From NCBI GenBank assembly GCA_963840425.1, contig CAWIYZ010000015.1:1-64000 (forward strand): a stretch of 64,000 nt of DNA, written 5' to 3'. The DNA is from CADEFX01 sp963840425. Its GTDB lineage: Bacteria > Pseudomonadota > Alphaproteobacteria > Rhizobiales > Hyphomicrobiaceae. Below the pieces are notes generated by a model. The model was given only the letters and a program-made list of their open reading frames with translations, had not been told where the DNA came from and searched no databases. The stretch's first letter is position 1. Each line of letters opens with the position of its first letter. This document shows, in pieces, positions 1-9,416 of this stretch. A program made the translations under genes and the position numbers.

Positions 1-19
1 CGCTGCCTCCACACCGCGT

Positions 20-1081
20 TCAGGCCGACCGCAGCACTTTTGCGGCAGCCGGAGCGAAGTAGGTGAGGATGCCGTCGGCGCCGGCGCGCTTGAAGGCCAT
101 GAGGCTTTCCATCATCACCCGATCGCCGTCGAGCCACCCATTGCCGGCGGCAGCCCGCAGCATGGCGTACTCACCCGATACCTGATAGGCGAACGTCGGC
201 ATGCCGAAGGCATCCTTCACGCGGCGTACGATGTCGAGGTAGGGCATGCCGGGCTTGACCATCACCATGTCGGCCCCTTCGGCAATGTCGAGTGCAACCT
301 CGCGCAGCGCCTCGTCGGAGTTGGCGGGGTCCATCTGGTAGGTGCGCTTGTCGCCCTTCAGCGTTGCATTGGTGCCGATAGCATCGCGGAAGGGACCGTA
401 GAAGCCCGACGCGTACTTGGCGGCGTACGACAGGATCTGCACGTCGGCAAAGCCGGCCGTGTCGAGAGTGCGACGAATGGCGCCGACACGCCCGTCCATC
501 ATGTCGGATGGCGCAACACAGTCGACGCCCGCCTCCGCCAGCGACAGTGCCTGCCGGCACAGCACCGCCAGCGTGTCGTCGTTGACGATCCTGTTTTGCG
601 CATCCATGAGCCCGTCGTGGCCGTGGCTCGTGTAGGGATCGAGCGCCACATCGGTGATCACGCCGATTTCCGGCACAGCCTGCTTAATGGCGCGCACGGC
701 GCGACACATCAGGTTCTCGGCGCGCACGGCCTCGCTGCCGTCAGGGTCGCGCAGGTGGTTCTCCACATAAGGAAACGGAGCGATGGCCGGAATGCCGAGC
801 TCCGCAGCCCGTTCCGCTTCGGCCACCGCCTCCTCGATGTTGACGCGGTCGACGCCGGGCATGTGCTCCACCGGAACACGCCGCTCGGGCCGGTCGATAA
901 GAAAGATCGGCCAGATCAAGTCGTCCGTCGTAAGCATGCTTTCCGCCACGAGACGGCGGGTCCAGGGCGCCTTGCGGTTGCGTCGCATGCGCACGGCGGG
1001 GAACATGCCTGGGAGTTGCACGGCGGCAGAGCGGGCGGCGTCAGTCGGTGTCTCCACCCGGCGTATAGGCAATGGTTTCAT
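20..1081 (-). CDS. hemB: Delta-aminolevulinic acid dehydratase (porphobilinogen synthase)
   Basis: HemB condenses two 5-aminolevulinates into porphobilinogen, the second common step of haem and corrin synthesis, in the cytosol. The 353-residue product has the family's usual length. The two active-site lysines are visible, near residue 222 in AAKYASG and near 276 in VMVKPGMP. The segment DVALDPYTSHGHDG near residues 144-157 has Asp/Ala where zinc enzymes carry cysteines, so this should be a magnesium/potassium-type enzyme. The reading frame is open 21 codons further upstream, but the ATG at 1081 (MKPLPIRR) fits the family better. hemA lies about 5 kb away, so the genes are linked but not in one operon. 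Confidence 0.96.
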   Translation of the reverse strand: MKPLPIRRVETPTDAARSAAVQLPGMFPAVRMRRNRKAPWTRRLVAESMLTTDDLIWPIFLIDRPERRVPVEHMPGVDRVNIEEAVAEAERAAELGIPAIAPFPYVENHLRDPDGSEAVRAENLMCRAVRAIKQAVPEIGVITDVALDPYTSHGHDGLMDAQNRIVNDDTLAVLCRQALSLAEAGVDCVAPSDMMDGRVGAIRRTLDTAGFADVQILSYAAKYASGFYGPFRDAIGTNATLKGDKRTYQMDPANSDEALREVALDIAEGADMVMVKPGMPYLDIVRRVKDAFGMPTFAYQVSGEYAMLRAAAGNGWLDGDRVMMESLMAFKRAGADGILTYFAPAAAKVLRSA

Positions 1082-1183
1082 GGCACACCCTCGACATCGA
1101 GGTGACAGGGGGACTTGGTCCCGGTCCAAGCCCCCAAAATCCAACCGTACGGCCCGGCTGGCAAGAGGAACGTTGTGCGGCGA

Positions 1184-2257
1184 CTATTCGCAGATGCGCT
1201 TGACCGGGCGCTCCGCCATGTCGACATGGAAGTGGTTGCGGTGCGCCTCGTTGGCCTCGGGTCCGAGGACGGTGCCGAAGTGGCGGCAGGCGCCGGCGTG
1301 AATGCGGTGCAGAAAGCGCTGCCGCGGAGGGGCTTTGGGCTCTCCGGCCTGGCGCGGGCCCCCGAGCCGGCTGGGCGGTGCCAGGGTCAGCGCCGGCGCT
1401 GTGGCGGCCAGGCCGAGGCCTGGCAATGCGGAGGCCGGTCTTGCCGCCGCGTTCGCCCCTTCCAAGTCGTTCTTGCTGGCGGCAGCCAGGGAGGTCACGG
1501 TGTCGCTCTCTCCCTCGATTGGCGCCGTCTTTGGGGCATTACCCGCAGCATCCTTCGCTGCGATAGCGGTGCGGGCAAGAACGTCGCGGTCGGTGTCGCC
1601 CCAGTCGGAGCGCAACTGTGCGATTTCGCCGCGCTCGGTCACGAACATGGCGATATCGAGGGCGTTGGCACGCCCGTGCTCGCTCAGCTTGGCCTTGAGC
1701 CGCGCGTAGGCAGTACGGCACGAATAGGCGCTCATGACCTCGATCCGGATCACCGGACCACCCAGGATCTCCCGTGCGGCGGGCTGCACCTCGTTCTTGA
1801 GCCAGCCATCCAGCGCCGCCGCCATATCGCAGGTCACGAGCGGCGGCGGGGAGAGAGAGACCTGCGGCGCCGTTCCCACGCTGATCAGCTGAACCGGGGC
1901 TGGCGCGCCGCAGTCGCCCTCCCTGACGGGCCCGGCCGGTATGGCAACGATATCGAGGTTCTTCAGGAGCGCTACGCATCTTAGCTTGGCGGCATCGATA
2001 TCGGCCTGATTCCACTGTGCGTCTTTGGTCGCCGTGCCGATGGCAGTGCTTGGGCGGGACGCCACGATCGGTGGTGTTGCGGCGTCTTTCTTGTGCTCAA
2101 TGTCGCGCGTGCGCGGCTGCGGCTGAGATTGTGCAGTGCCAGTCCCGGACTTGCCGTGCTCGGCAATGGTCGGTTGTGCGTCAGCGGGCACTGCGCTTTG
2201 CCACAAAGCGCCTGCCAGCGCCAGAATGGCGCCGGACAACATCGAGCAATGCCGCAT
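1184..2257 (-). CDS. Extensin-like C-terminal domain secreted protein
   Basis: This protein of about 357 residues carries the extensin-like C-terminal domain common in Rhizobiales. The domain ends in the conserved stretch around NEAHRNHFHVDM, with Cys residues at ACRH and RICE. The ATG at 2257 gives a hydrophobic signal peptide (LSGAILALAGALW) followed by AVPADAQ, a plausible cleavage region. A low-complexity Ala/Pro linker separates an N-terminal part (roughly residues 80-225, containing the repeated Cys of YSCRTAYARLKAKLSEHGRANALDI) from the C-terminal HNHFH part. The family is thought to act at the cell envelope, but its biochemical role is unproven. It is transcribed away from the broken hydratase gene at 2423. 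Confidence 0.8.
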   Translation of the reverse strand: MRHCSMLSGAILALAGALWQSAVPADAQPTIAEHGKSGTGTAQSQPQPRTRDIEHKKDAATPPIVASRPSTAIGTATKDAQWNQADIDAAKLRCVALLKNLDIVAIPAGPVREGDCGAPAPVQLISVGTAPQVSLSPPPLVTCDMAAALDGWLKNEVQPAAREILGGPVIRIEVMSAYSCRTAYARLKAKLSEHGRANALDIAMFVTERGEIAQLRSDWGDTDRDVLARTAIAAKDAAGNAPKTAPIEGESDTVTSLAAASKNDLEGANAAARPASALPGLGLAATAPALTLAPPSRLGGPRQAGEPKAPPRQRFLHRIHAGACRHFGTVLGPEANEAHRNHFHVDMAERPVKRICE

Positions 2258-2422
2258 CAAGTCCCCCGCCCGACCGGACCGTGCGCCCGGCGAATCACAC
2301 ATACATTCTGATTGCATGTGCAGCTGGAGTATAGCGGTATCGGGAGCGACATTGCGGCGCGCAGCGCCGCATTCACAGCTCTCCTATCGGTCTAAAATCA
2401 ACTGGGAGCACATGACGGCAGA

Positions 2423-3576
2423 GTGGGCCCTATGATGGACCGGGTGGCGGCACCCATTGAGACTGCGGATGGTGCTACCGTGACGATCGAGAAGCGGGGA
2501 ACGGCCGGCATCGTCACCCTGGCGCGTCCTGAAAAGCGCAATGCCTTGAACTCATCCATGTGCAGGGCGCTGGCGTCGGCGTATCCGCAGTTTGCAGGCG
2601 ATCCCACGATCTATGCGGTGATTGTTCGATCAGCTGTCGCAGGAGTGTTCTCGTCAGGCGCAGATCTTGCCGAGGTCGCCACACTTTGCGACGGAGACCG
2701 GGACGTGGCGCGCGCTGCCGTTGGCGAAGCCATGCAGCTGTGCTGGCGCGCAGGAGTTTTTCACGAAGCCGACCGTTTCTCTCATGGACGGTGTGGTGGT
2801 GGGCAGCGGCTTCGGGATCGGCCTGCACGGCACACACAGGGTGGCCGGGGACGGATACGCCTTTGCCTGTCCGGAAACCGGCATCGGCCTTATTCCAGCG
2901 GGAGGCGTCTGCCACGTTTTGGCTCGTTTGCCGGGATCGATCGGATCCTATCTGGCCCTGACGGGAAACCCGATCCGGCGCGCCGATGCTTTTCGTCTCG
3001 GTCTCGTCACGCACTGTCTGCCGGCCGACCGCTTCGAAGCGGTCGTGACGCGTCTCGCCGACGCTGACCCTGTGGACTCCATTCTTGATCCCTTGCACCA
3101 CGATCCGGGCCCGGGGGAGTTGGTCGAGCTCGAGCCTGCCATCGCACGCTGCTTCTCGGCGACATCAGTCGAGGAGATTCTCGGGCCGCCTCGACGGCGA
3201 GATCGGTGTTCATGCAACCTGGGCGCAGGAGACTGCCGCTCGGTTGAGACGAAAATCGCCGCTCGCGCTCAAGGTTACATATCGTTTGCTGTCAGAAGCA
3301 GAGGTTCTCGATCTGAGAGAGCTGTTGATGCTCGAGCACCGTGTCCTTTGTGGTCTGATGGCCGCGCCCGGAGCTGGGGGCCATATTCGCGCGGCACTGG
3401 TTGACCGATGCGGCGACTGGGGCTGGCTCCCTGCCAGGCTCGAGGAGGTCACGGCGGCGATGGTGACCCAACTCTTTAGCGCGCAGACGGTCCCGGCTCT
3501 AACGTTGCCGACGCGGGCTGAAATGCAGGGCTGGACCGCGGAGCCGGTTGGCACCGATGGGCGGGTTCGGCGTTAA
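2423..3576 (+). pseudogene. Frameshifted enoyl-CoA hydratase/isomerase (3-hydroxyisobutyryl-CoA hydrolase-like)
   Basis: Three consecutive reading frames together encode one crotonase-fold protein of about 384 residues. The first (from 2423) holds LARPEKRNALNSSMCRAL and the oxyanion-hole region FSSGADLAEV. The second (from about 2746) holds FTKPTVSLMDGVVVGSGFGI and PETGIGLIPAGG. The third (from about 3184) holds LRRKSPLALKVTYRLL and runs to 3576. The first shift fits loss of two bases in CGCGCGCAG at 2746-2752, and the second an extra G at 3183-3185. HIBYL-CoA hydrolases normally have Asp at the end of PETxIGxFPD; here it is Ala, so the gene may be truly decayed rather than mis-sequenced. Confidence 0.75.
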
Positions 3577-3621
3577 CAGACTGTTCATTATGCCTTTTAG
3601 CGCAACCTTTAATTTCCCGAG

Positions 3622-3685
3622 TTAGCTTGACTGCCTAAACCCGAGAGCAAGAACCCCGGGACGCGTAAAACAGAGAGGCAGGGAC
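3622..3685 (+). promoter_or_regulatory. Leader and possible promoter region of ldtR
   Basis: A TTGACT hexamer lies at about 3628 in the short gap ahead of ldtR, but no good -10 box follows at the right distance. A purine-rich AGAGGCAGGGA stretch sits directly upstream of the ATG at 3686 and is a convincing ribosome-binding site. The promoter call is weak; the ribosome-binding site decides the start. Confidence 0.3.
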
Positions 3686-4195
3686 ATGAGTGTTGCGTTG
3701 GACATGGCACGTCAGCGCGTGCCCGCCCAGGACGAGGAATTCCGCGCCGAGTATCTGCAGGGCCTGCGCCTGATCGAACGGCTGCACCGGCTCCTGCTGG
3801 ACGTCATCAAGGACGAGTTCGATCGGCATGGCGGGGCTGAGCTGAATAGCGTGCAGGCGCTGCTCCTCTACAACATTGGCGATAGCGAGCTGACGGCGGG
3901 AGAGCTCAAAACCCGCGGCTACTATCTGGGTTCGAACGTTTCCTACAATCTCAAAAAGCTCGTTGATATGGGCTATCTGCATTACAAGCGCTCAGAGGTC
4001 GATCGCCGCTCCGTCAGGGTCAGTCTCACTGACAAGGGCAAGGAAGCCTGTGACGTCGTGAGCCGCCTCTATCAGCGCCAGCTCGGATCCATCGAGGCGG
4101 TGGGAGAGGTCGGGCGCGAGGATTTCCAGGCCCTCAACCGTGCGTTGGTGCGGCTCGAGCGTTTCTGGTCGGATCAGATCCGTTATCGTCTGTAG
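3686..4195 (+). CDS. ldtR: MarR-family transcriptional regulator LdtR
   Basis: This 169-residue winged-helix protein has the MarR architecture. A dimerisation helix covers about residues 20-50, the recognition region ELTAGELKTRGYYLGSNVSY lies around 70-90, and the beta-wing EVDRRSVRVSLTDKGKE lies near 105-122. It is followed in the same direction by an L,D-transpeptidase gene. That pairing is the hallmark of LdtR, known in Liberibacter and Sinorhizobium as a regulator of the neighbouring ldt gene and of stress tolerance. It probably binds upstream of the transpeptidase in the 275-bp gap; no operator was identified by eye. It is intact and of normal length. Confidence 0.88.
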   Translation: MSVALDMARQRVPAQDEEFRAEYLQGLRLIERLHRLLLDVIKDEFDRHGGAELNSVQALLLYNIGDSELTAGELKTRGYYLGSNVSYNLKKLVDMGYLHYKRSEVDRRSVRVSLTDKGKEACDVVSRLYQRQLGSIEAVGEVGREDFQALNRALVRLERFWSDQIRYRL

Positions 4196-4470
4196 GATCG
4201 AGTCGCCCAACCATCATGTGGAAAGCGGTGAGAGGTCCGGCGGCAGCCGGGCCTCCGCTTGCCTTTGTGATCGCAGTGCACCACCGTTGCCGCAACTTCC
4301 CCATGCGGCAGCCGTTTGCGCTTTCCAATCCCTAACGAATGACGCAAATGAGCCTTGCCGCGGGTAAAAATGCCGTGCGGCGAGATGTTGTCCTGAAGCC
4401 GCATAGTCGAGGTGCACAGTTCTAGCGAGCGGCGTCGCAGCGAGAGCGTCGACGGGTGAGGGATACGACC

Positions 4471-5769
4471 ATGAGCAAGTGGGCTGGCGGGTTGGCGAAT
4501 ATGCCGCGCCGGTATGGGGTATGGGGTAGACGGCTGCGGGCCACGGCATTGATGTGTGCCGCGATCGGCTCGGCGCCGGCTTGGGCGCAAAATACCGAGT
4601 GGCCATACTTCGGTGCCACCTCAAGTGGCTTCAGCCGACCACACGATGCTTCTTTCGCCAAGCAGTGGGAGGCGAATCCGCCAAAGGGCTTTCCGACGCT
4701 ATCTCCCGAGAACCTGCAGGCTATGCGGGCTGCCATCAAGCGCTATTCCGATGTGGTGGAGCGCGGGGGATGGAAGGCGATGCCAGAGGGTGTCGTGCAG
4801 CCGGGGACCAATAGCGAGGTGGTCAGCCTTCTGCGCGAGCGGCTGTTTCTGTCCGGCGATCTGAAAGAGGGAGAGGGGAGCTTCTCGACGGCCTATGACG
4901 ACAATGTCGAAAAGGCCGTGAAGCGCTTTCAAGCGTCCAACGGGCTGACACCCACCGGGACTGTCGACAAGCGCACAGTGGCCGCCCTCAATGTTCCGGC
5001 GGCCGCACGCCTGCGGCAGCTCAAGACGAACTACGCCCGCCTCGCCGAGCATGCGCGCAGCGCCGGCAAGAAGTATATCGTCGTGAATATTCCGGCCCAG
5101 CAGATCGAAGTGGTCGAGAACGACCGCGTGGTCTCGCGGCACTCGGGTGTGGTTGGCAAGCCCGACCGGCCCACGCCCATCCTGCGCTCAGCCATTCACG
5201 AGCTGAACTTCAATCCGGTCTGGCACCTGCCGCCGACGGTGATCGACAAGGACCTGATCCCCAAGGGGCAGGAGATGGCCCGACGTAACCAGGATGTGCT
5301 TGCGAAATACAACATCGACGCCTACGGCGGCGACGGCAAGAAGCTCAACTCCAGCAAGATCAACTGGTCCGGCGGCGGCGCGCGGGGGCTGACCTACCGC
5401 CAGCAGCCGGGGCCGGACAACCCGCTCGGCTTCGTCAAGATCAACTTCTACAACAACTATTCCGTCTACATGCACGACTCGCCGTCGCAGTCGCTGTTCG
5501 GCCGGAACTTCCGCGCGGCAAGCTCGGGCTGCGTGCGCGTGGAGGGCGTCGACCAACTCGCCGCCTGGCTCATGCAGGAGCAGGGCTGGTCGCAGGAGCG
5601 CGTGCTGGGTATGAAGAAATCCGGCGAGCGCCTGGACGTGCGCCTGAAGCGGCCTGTTTCCCTGTATTTTGTGTACATCACGGCCTGGGCGACCGAGGAC
5701 GGGGTGGTCCAGTTCCGCCGCGATCTCTACAACAAGGACGGCATCGGTCCGATGGCCTCGGCCTATTGA
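4471..5769 (+). CDS. ldtP: L,D-transpeptidase with peptidoglycan-binding domain, LdtR-linked
   Basis: This secreted enzyme should form 3-3 cross-links between peptidoglycan stems. The ATG at 4471 (MSKWAGGLANMPRRYG) gives a basic N-terminus, a hydrophobic core (ATALMCAAIGSAPAWA) and an AWAQ cleavage site. A putative peptidoglycan-binding domain covers about residues 100-170 (KAVKRFQASNGLTPTGTVDKRT). A YkuD/YcbB-type catalytic domain follows from about 195, with His near 335 (YMHDSPSQ) and the nucleophile Cys near 354 in SSGCVRV. An in-frame GTG at 4456 is an alternative start, but the GAGGGA before the ATG favours 4471. It lies downstream of ldtR, its expected regulator. Confidence 0.9.
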   Translation: MSKWAGGLANMPRRYGVWGRRLRATALMCAAIGSAPAWAQNTEWPYFGATSSGFSRPHDASFAKQWEANPPKGFPTLSPENLQAMRAAIKRYSDVVERGGWKAMPEGVVQPGTNSEVVSLLRERLFLSGDLKEGEGSFSTAYDDNVEKAVKRFQASNGLTPTGTVDKRTVAALNVPAAARLRQLKTNYARLAEHARSAGKKYIVVNIPAQQIEVVENDRVVSRHSGVVGKPDRPTPILRSAIHELNFNPVWHLPPTVIDKDLIPKGQEMARRNQDVLAKYNIDAYGGDGKKLNSSKINWSGGGARGLTYRQQPGPDNPLGFVKINFYNNYSVYMHDSPSQSLFGRNFRAASSGCVRVEGVDQLAAWLMQEQGWSQERVLGMKKSGERLDVRLKRPVSLYFVYITAWATEDGVVQFRRDLYNKDGIGPMASAY

Positions 5770-5965
5770 GAGTCCCCTGGCTGCCGCGGTAAATCCACGG
5801 CCCGCCTGTGCGACAAAGCGCGGCTGCGGATAGCGATTGGCATCGGCTACACAGGTTCGCCTCGGTGAGTTGTTACGGGCGATACTGCAGCCGAGGCATC
5901 ACTTCCTGCTATACCCTTGTGTTCGCAGCCTGAGCGGACAATGCCGGGACGGCCCGGAGGAAGCC

Positions 5966-7195
5966 ATGGACTACGCGCGTGTTTTTGCTGAGGCTTTGGG
6001 GCGTCTGCACAGCGAAGGGCGTTACCGCGTCTTTGCCGATATCCGCCGCAGGCGTGGCGCATTCCCGTCGGCCGAGCAAACGACCGGATCGGGTACCAGG
6101 CCCATTACCGTCTGGTGCTCGAACGACTATCTGGGCATGGGACAGCACCCCGACGTGCTGGCCGCCATGCACACGGCGATCGATTGCGCGGGTGCGGGCT
6201 CTGGCGGGACCCGAAACATTTCAGGCACCACCCACTACCATGTCGATCTGGAGGCGGAGCTCGCCGACCTGCACGGCAAAGAGGCGGCGCTCGTCTTCAC
6301 CTCGGCGTTTGTGGCCAACGACACCACGTTGGCGACGCTACAGAAGCTACTGCCCGGCTCCGTCATTCTGTCGGATGAGAAGAACCACGCCTCCATGATC
6401 GCCGGCATCCGCAATGGCGGCGGCGAGAAAACTATCTGGCGTCACAACGATCTGGCAGACCTCGAAAGCAAGCTCGAGCTGGTGGGGCGTGACAGGCCGA
6501 AGATCATCGCCTTCGAATCCGTCTACTCCATGGACGGCACGATCTCCGATATCGGCGCGATCTGCGATCTGGCGAAGGCCTATGGGGCGCTGACATATCT
6601 CGATGAGGTACACGCGGTCGGTCTCTATGGGCCGCGCGGCGGCGGCATCGCCGAACGCGATGGCGCCATGGCAAGAGTCGACATCGTCAACGGCACGCTG
6701 GCCAAGGGGTTCGGTGTGATGGGCGGTTACATCGCCGCCAGTCGCGACATTGTCGATGCCATCCGCAGCTTCGCGCCGGGCTTCATCTTCACCACGTCGC
6801 TGGCGCCGGCCATCGCAGCGGGCGCCGCCGCCAGCATCAAGCACCTGAAAACGAGCCGTGTGGAACGCGAGCAGCATCAGGAGCGCGCGCGTGCTCTCAA
6901 GCAACGGCTGCGCCATGCCGGGTTGCCGGTGATGGACAATCCAAGCCACATCGTGCCCGTGCTCGTGGGTGATCCGGCGACGTGCAAGCGTCTCACTGAT
7001 GCTCTGCTGGACCGTTTCGGCATTTACGTTCAGCCGATCAACTATCCGACCGTGCCACGGGGCAGCGAGCGCCTGCGCTTGACGCCGACGCCACAGCACT
7101 CCGATGCCGATATCGAGCAGCTGGTGACGGCATTGCGGGCGCTCTGGACCGAGCTCGGTCTGACGGTGGAGACCCGCGCCGAGGCTGCTGAATAG
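5966..7195 (+). CDS. hemA: 5-aminolevulinate synthase (C4 pathway)
   Basis: This enzyme condenses glycine and succinyl-CoA to 5-aminolevulinate with PLP, the first step of haem synthesis in alphaproteobacteria. The 409-residue protein shows the expected fold-type I features: GSGGTRNISGTTHYH near residues 78-92, DEVHAVGLYGPRG near 214-226, and the PLP lysine at about residue 247 in GTLAKGFGVMGG. An open frame extends upstream to 5837, but the ATG at 5966 (MDYARVF) matches the family and is preceded by a strong GGAGG. The hemB gene nearby supplies the next step. No FNR-type box was recognised upstream. Confidence 0.96.
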   Translation: MDYARVFAEALGRLHSEGRYRVFADIRRRRGAFPSAEQTTGSGTRPITVWCSNDYLGMGQHPDVLAAMHTAIDCAGAGSGGTRNISGTTHYHVDLEAELADLHGKEAALVFTSAFVANDTTLATLQKLLPGSVILSDEKNHASMIAGIRNGGGEKTIWRHNDLADLESKLELVGRDRPKIIAFESVYSMDGTISDIGAICDLAKAYGALTYLDEVHAVGLYGPRGGGIAERDGAMARVDIVNGTLAKGFGVMGGYIAASRDIVDAIRSFAPGFIFTTSLAPAIAAGAAASIKHLKTSRVEREQHQERARALKQRLRHAGLPVMDNPSHIVPVLVGDPATCKRLTDALLDRFGIYVQPINYPTVPRGSERLRLTPTPQHSDADIEQLVTALRALWTELGLTVETRAEAAE

Positions 7196-7221
7196 AGGCG
7201 GCCGGCTGAAAGAGCGCTCCG

Positions 7222-7953
7222 ATGCGCAAGCTCCAAGATACTGTCAACTGGATGATGGGCACGCCTGTGGGCGGCATCGAGCGCGGCACGTTGCTCACAC
7301 TGATCCTGTCCGCCGCGGCCCTCTATCTGTTTGCGGCGTTGGCGGATGCCGTCGGCGAGGGTGGCACGCGAGTATTCGATGAGGCCATCCTGCTGGCGCT
7401 GCGCGTGCCAGGCAATCTCAGTGACCCGATCGGCCCCAAGTGGTTCGAGGAGATGGTGCGCGATATCACAGCCCTCGGCAGTACCGGCATACTGACGCTC
7501 GTGGTGCTGGCGGTAGCGGGCTTTCTCCTGCTGACGGGCAAGCGGCGGTCTGCCTTGACCATGCTCGTGTCAGTGGTCAGCGGGGTCGTCATCAGTCAGA
7601 CGACCAAGATGGCCTATGCCCGGCCGCGGCCGGAGTTGGTTCCACACGGCGCGGAGGTGTACAGCGCCAGCTTCCCATCGGGCCATTCGATGATGGCGGC
7701 CGTCGTCTATCTGACGCTCGGAGCCTTGCTCGCCCGTACGCAAGCTGACCCGCGTGTGAAGGCCTACATTCTCGGCATTTCCGTGTTGCTGACCCTCATG
7801 GTTGGCGCCAGCCGCGTCTATCTTGGTGTGCATTGGCCCACGGATGTGCTGGCGGGCTGGGTGCTCGGCGGCGTGTGGGCGCTGGCGTGCTGGTCCGTGA
7901 TGCTTTGGCTGCAGAGACGCGGGGCTGCGGGCGATGGGGGTATTCGGGGCTAG
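7222..7953 (+). CDS. PAP2-family membrane phosphatase
   Basis: This 243-residue integral membrane protein has the three type-2 phosphatidic acid phosphatase motifs. They are KMAYARPRPE around residues 128-137, SFPSGHSMM with His near 155, and GASRVYLGVHWPTD with His near 204. About six hydrophobic segments surround them, which is typical of PAP2 lipid phosphatases such as those acting on phosphatidate or undecaprenyl pyrophosphate. The substrate cannot be read from the sequence. It starts 27 bp after hemA in the same direction, so it may be co-transcribed with it. Confidence 0.85.
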   Translation: MRKLQDTVNWMMGTPVGGIERGTLLTLILSAAALYLFAALADAVGEGGTRVFDEAILLALRVPGNLSDPIGPKWFEEMVRDITALGSTGILTLVVLAVAGFLLLTGKRRSALTMLVSVVSGVVISQTTKMAYARPRPELVPHGAEVYSASFPSGHSMMAAVVYLTLGALLARTQADPRVKAYILGISVLLTLMVGASRVYLGVHWPTDVLAGWVLGGVWALACWSVMLWLQRRGAAGDGGIRG

Positions 7954-8060
7954 AAAGTCTGCGGGTTTCCGTTGAGCGCGCCTTGTTGCTGGCGTAAGCC
8001 GCGTGATATGAGGGCCGCGCCCTCGACGGGCAGACCGACGAATCGAGTAAACGAGGCAAC

Positions 8061-9368
8061 ATGCCGACCGCAGCCGCCAAGCTCACCCCCGCAGCGTCTG
8101 TGGGCTTTTTCGCCGAGACGCTGGCCGATCGCGACCCGGAGCTGAATGATGCGGTCGGGCGTGAGCTGAAACGCCAGCAGACCGAGATTGAGTTGATTGC
8201 GTCCGAGAACATCGTCAGCCGTGCCGTGCTCGAGGCGGCCGGCAGTGTACTCACCAACAAGTACGCGGAAGGTTATCCGGGCCGCCGCTACTATGGCGGC
8301 TGCCAGTACGTCGATGAGGCCGAGACGCTGGCCATCGAGCGCGCCAAGAAGCTGTTTGCGTGCGGCTTCGCCAACGTGCAGCCGCATTCCGGCAGCCAGG
8401 CGAACCAGGCCGCATTCATGGCTTTGGCCAAGCCCGGAGACACAATTCTCGGCCTGTCGCTGGCAGCAGGCGGGCATCTGACGCACGGCTCGCCGGTCAA
8501 CCAGTCGGGCAAGTGGTTCAACGCCGTGTCCTACACGGTGCGCCGGCAGGACCACCGCATCGACATGGACGAGGTGGCGCGGCTCGCCCGCGAGCACAAG
8601 CCGCGCATCATCATTGCTGGAGGCTCGGCCTACCCGCGTACCATCGACTTCAAGCGCTTCCGCGAGATCGCCGACGAGGTCGGTGCCTATCTGATGGTCG
8701 ACATGGCGCACTTTGCCGGGCTCGTCGCTGGCGGCGCCCATCCGAGTCCACTGCCCCATGCCCACGTCGTCACCACCACCACGCACAAGACGCTGCGAGG
8801 TCCGCGCGGCGGCATGGTGCTGTGCAACGACGAGGACGTAGCCAAGAAGATCAACTCGGCCGTTTTTCCAGGAATGCAGGGCGGTCCGTTGATGCACATC
8901 ATTGCGGCCAAGGCCGTGGCGCTGCGCGAGGCGCTGGCGCCCGAGTTCAAGGCGTATGCACGCGCGGTGGTCGACAACGCCAAGGCGCTGGGCGAGGTGT
9001 TGAGCCGAGCCGGCTACGATCTCGTTGCGGGCGGCACCGACACGCATCTGATCCTGCTTGATCTGCGGCCCAAGAAGCTGACAGGCAACGTCTCCGAGAG
9101 CGCGCTCGGGCGCGCGCACATCACCTGCAACAAGAACGGCGTGCCGTTCGATCCGGAGAAACCGACGATCACCTCAGGTGTTCGCCTTGGTTCTCCAGCA
9201 GGGACCACGCGCGGGTTCGGTGTCGCCGAGTTCCACGATGTCGGCCGTATGATCGCCGAGGTGCTCGATGGCCTTGCCCGCAACGGCGCGGACGGCAACG
9301 CCAAGATCGAGGCCAAGGTGAAGGCCGAGGCCATTGCGCTTTGCCAACGCTTCCCGATCTATACCTGA
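8061..9368 (+). CDS. glyA: Serine hydroxymethyltransferase
   Basis: GlyA interconverts serine plus tetrahydrofolate and glycine plus 5,10-methylene-tetrahydrofolate with PLP. The 435-residue protein is full length. It carries the N-terminal IELIASENIVSRAV, the YPGRRYYGGC substrate motif, and the PLP lysine near residue 243 in TTTTHKTLRGPRGG. It heads the glyA-nrdR-rib cluster. A small GC-rich inverted repeat (GAGGGC/GCCCTC) lies in the 107-bp gap upstream, around 8009-8024. Its glycine product could feed the nearby HemA, though no shared transcript is implied. Confidence 0.97.
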   Translation: MPTAAAKLTPAASVGFFAETLADRDPELNDAVGRELKRQQTEIELIASENIVSRAVLEAAGSVLTNKYAEGYPGRRYYGGCQYVDEAETLAIERAKKLFACGFANVQPHSGSQANQAAFMALAKPGDTILGLSLAAGGHLTHGSPVNQSGKWFNAVSYTVRRQDHRIDMDEVARLAREHKPRIIIAGGSAYPRTIDFKRFREIADEVGAYLMVDMAHFAGLVAGGAHPSPLPHAHVVTTTTHKTLRGPRGGMVLCNDEDVAKKINSAVFPGMQGGPLMHIIAAKAVALREALAPEFKAYARAVVDNAKALGEVLSRAGYDLVAGGTDTHLILLDLRPKKLTGNVSESALGRAHITCNKNGVPFDPEKPTITSGVRLGSPAGTTRGFGVAEFHDVGRMIAEVLDGLARNGADGNAKIEAKVKAEAIALCQRFPIYT

Positions 9369-9416
9369 CAGGCCCACCGCTGCCCGCGGCGGCGCCGACG
9401 GCTCTGGAGTCCACCC

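Noticed and set aside
1115..1984. A long plus-strand open frame opposite the extensin-like gene
   Set aside because: No recognisable domain. The minus-strand gene has a signal peptide and the conserved C-terminal HNHFH motif, so this is a shadow.
8009..8024. GAGGGC/GCCCTC inverted repeat before glyA as a riboswitch
   Set aside because: Too short, with no conserved riboswitch core. It is a minor GC-rich hairpin at most.
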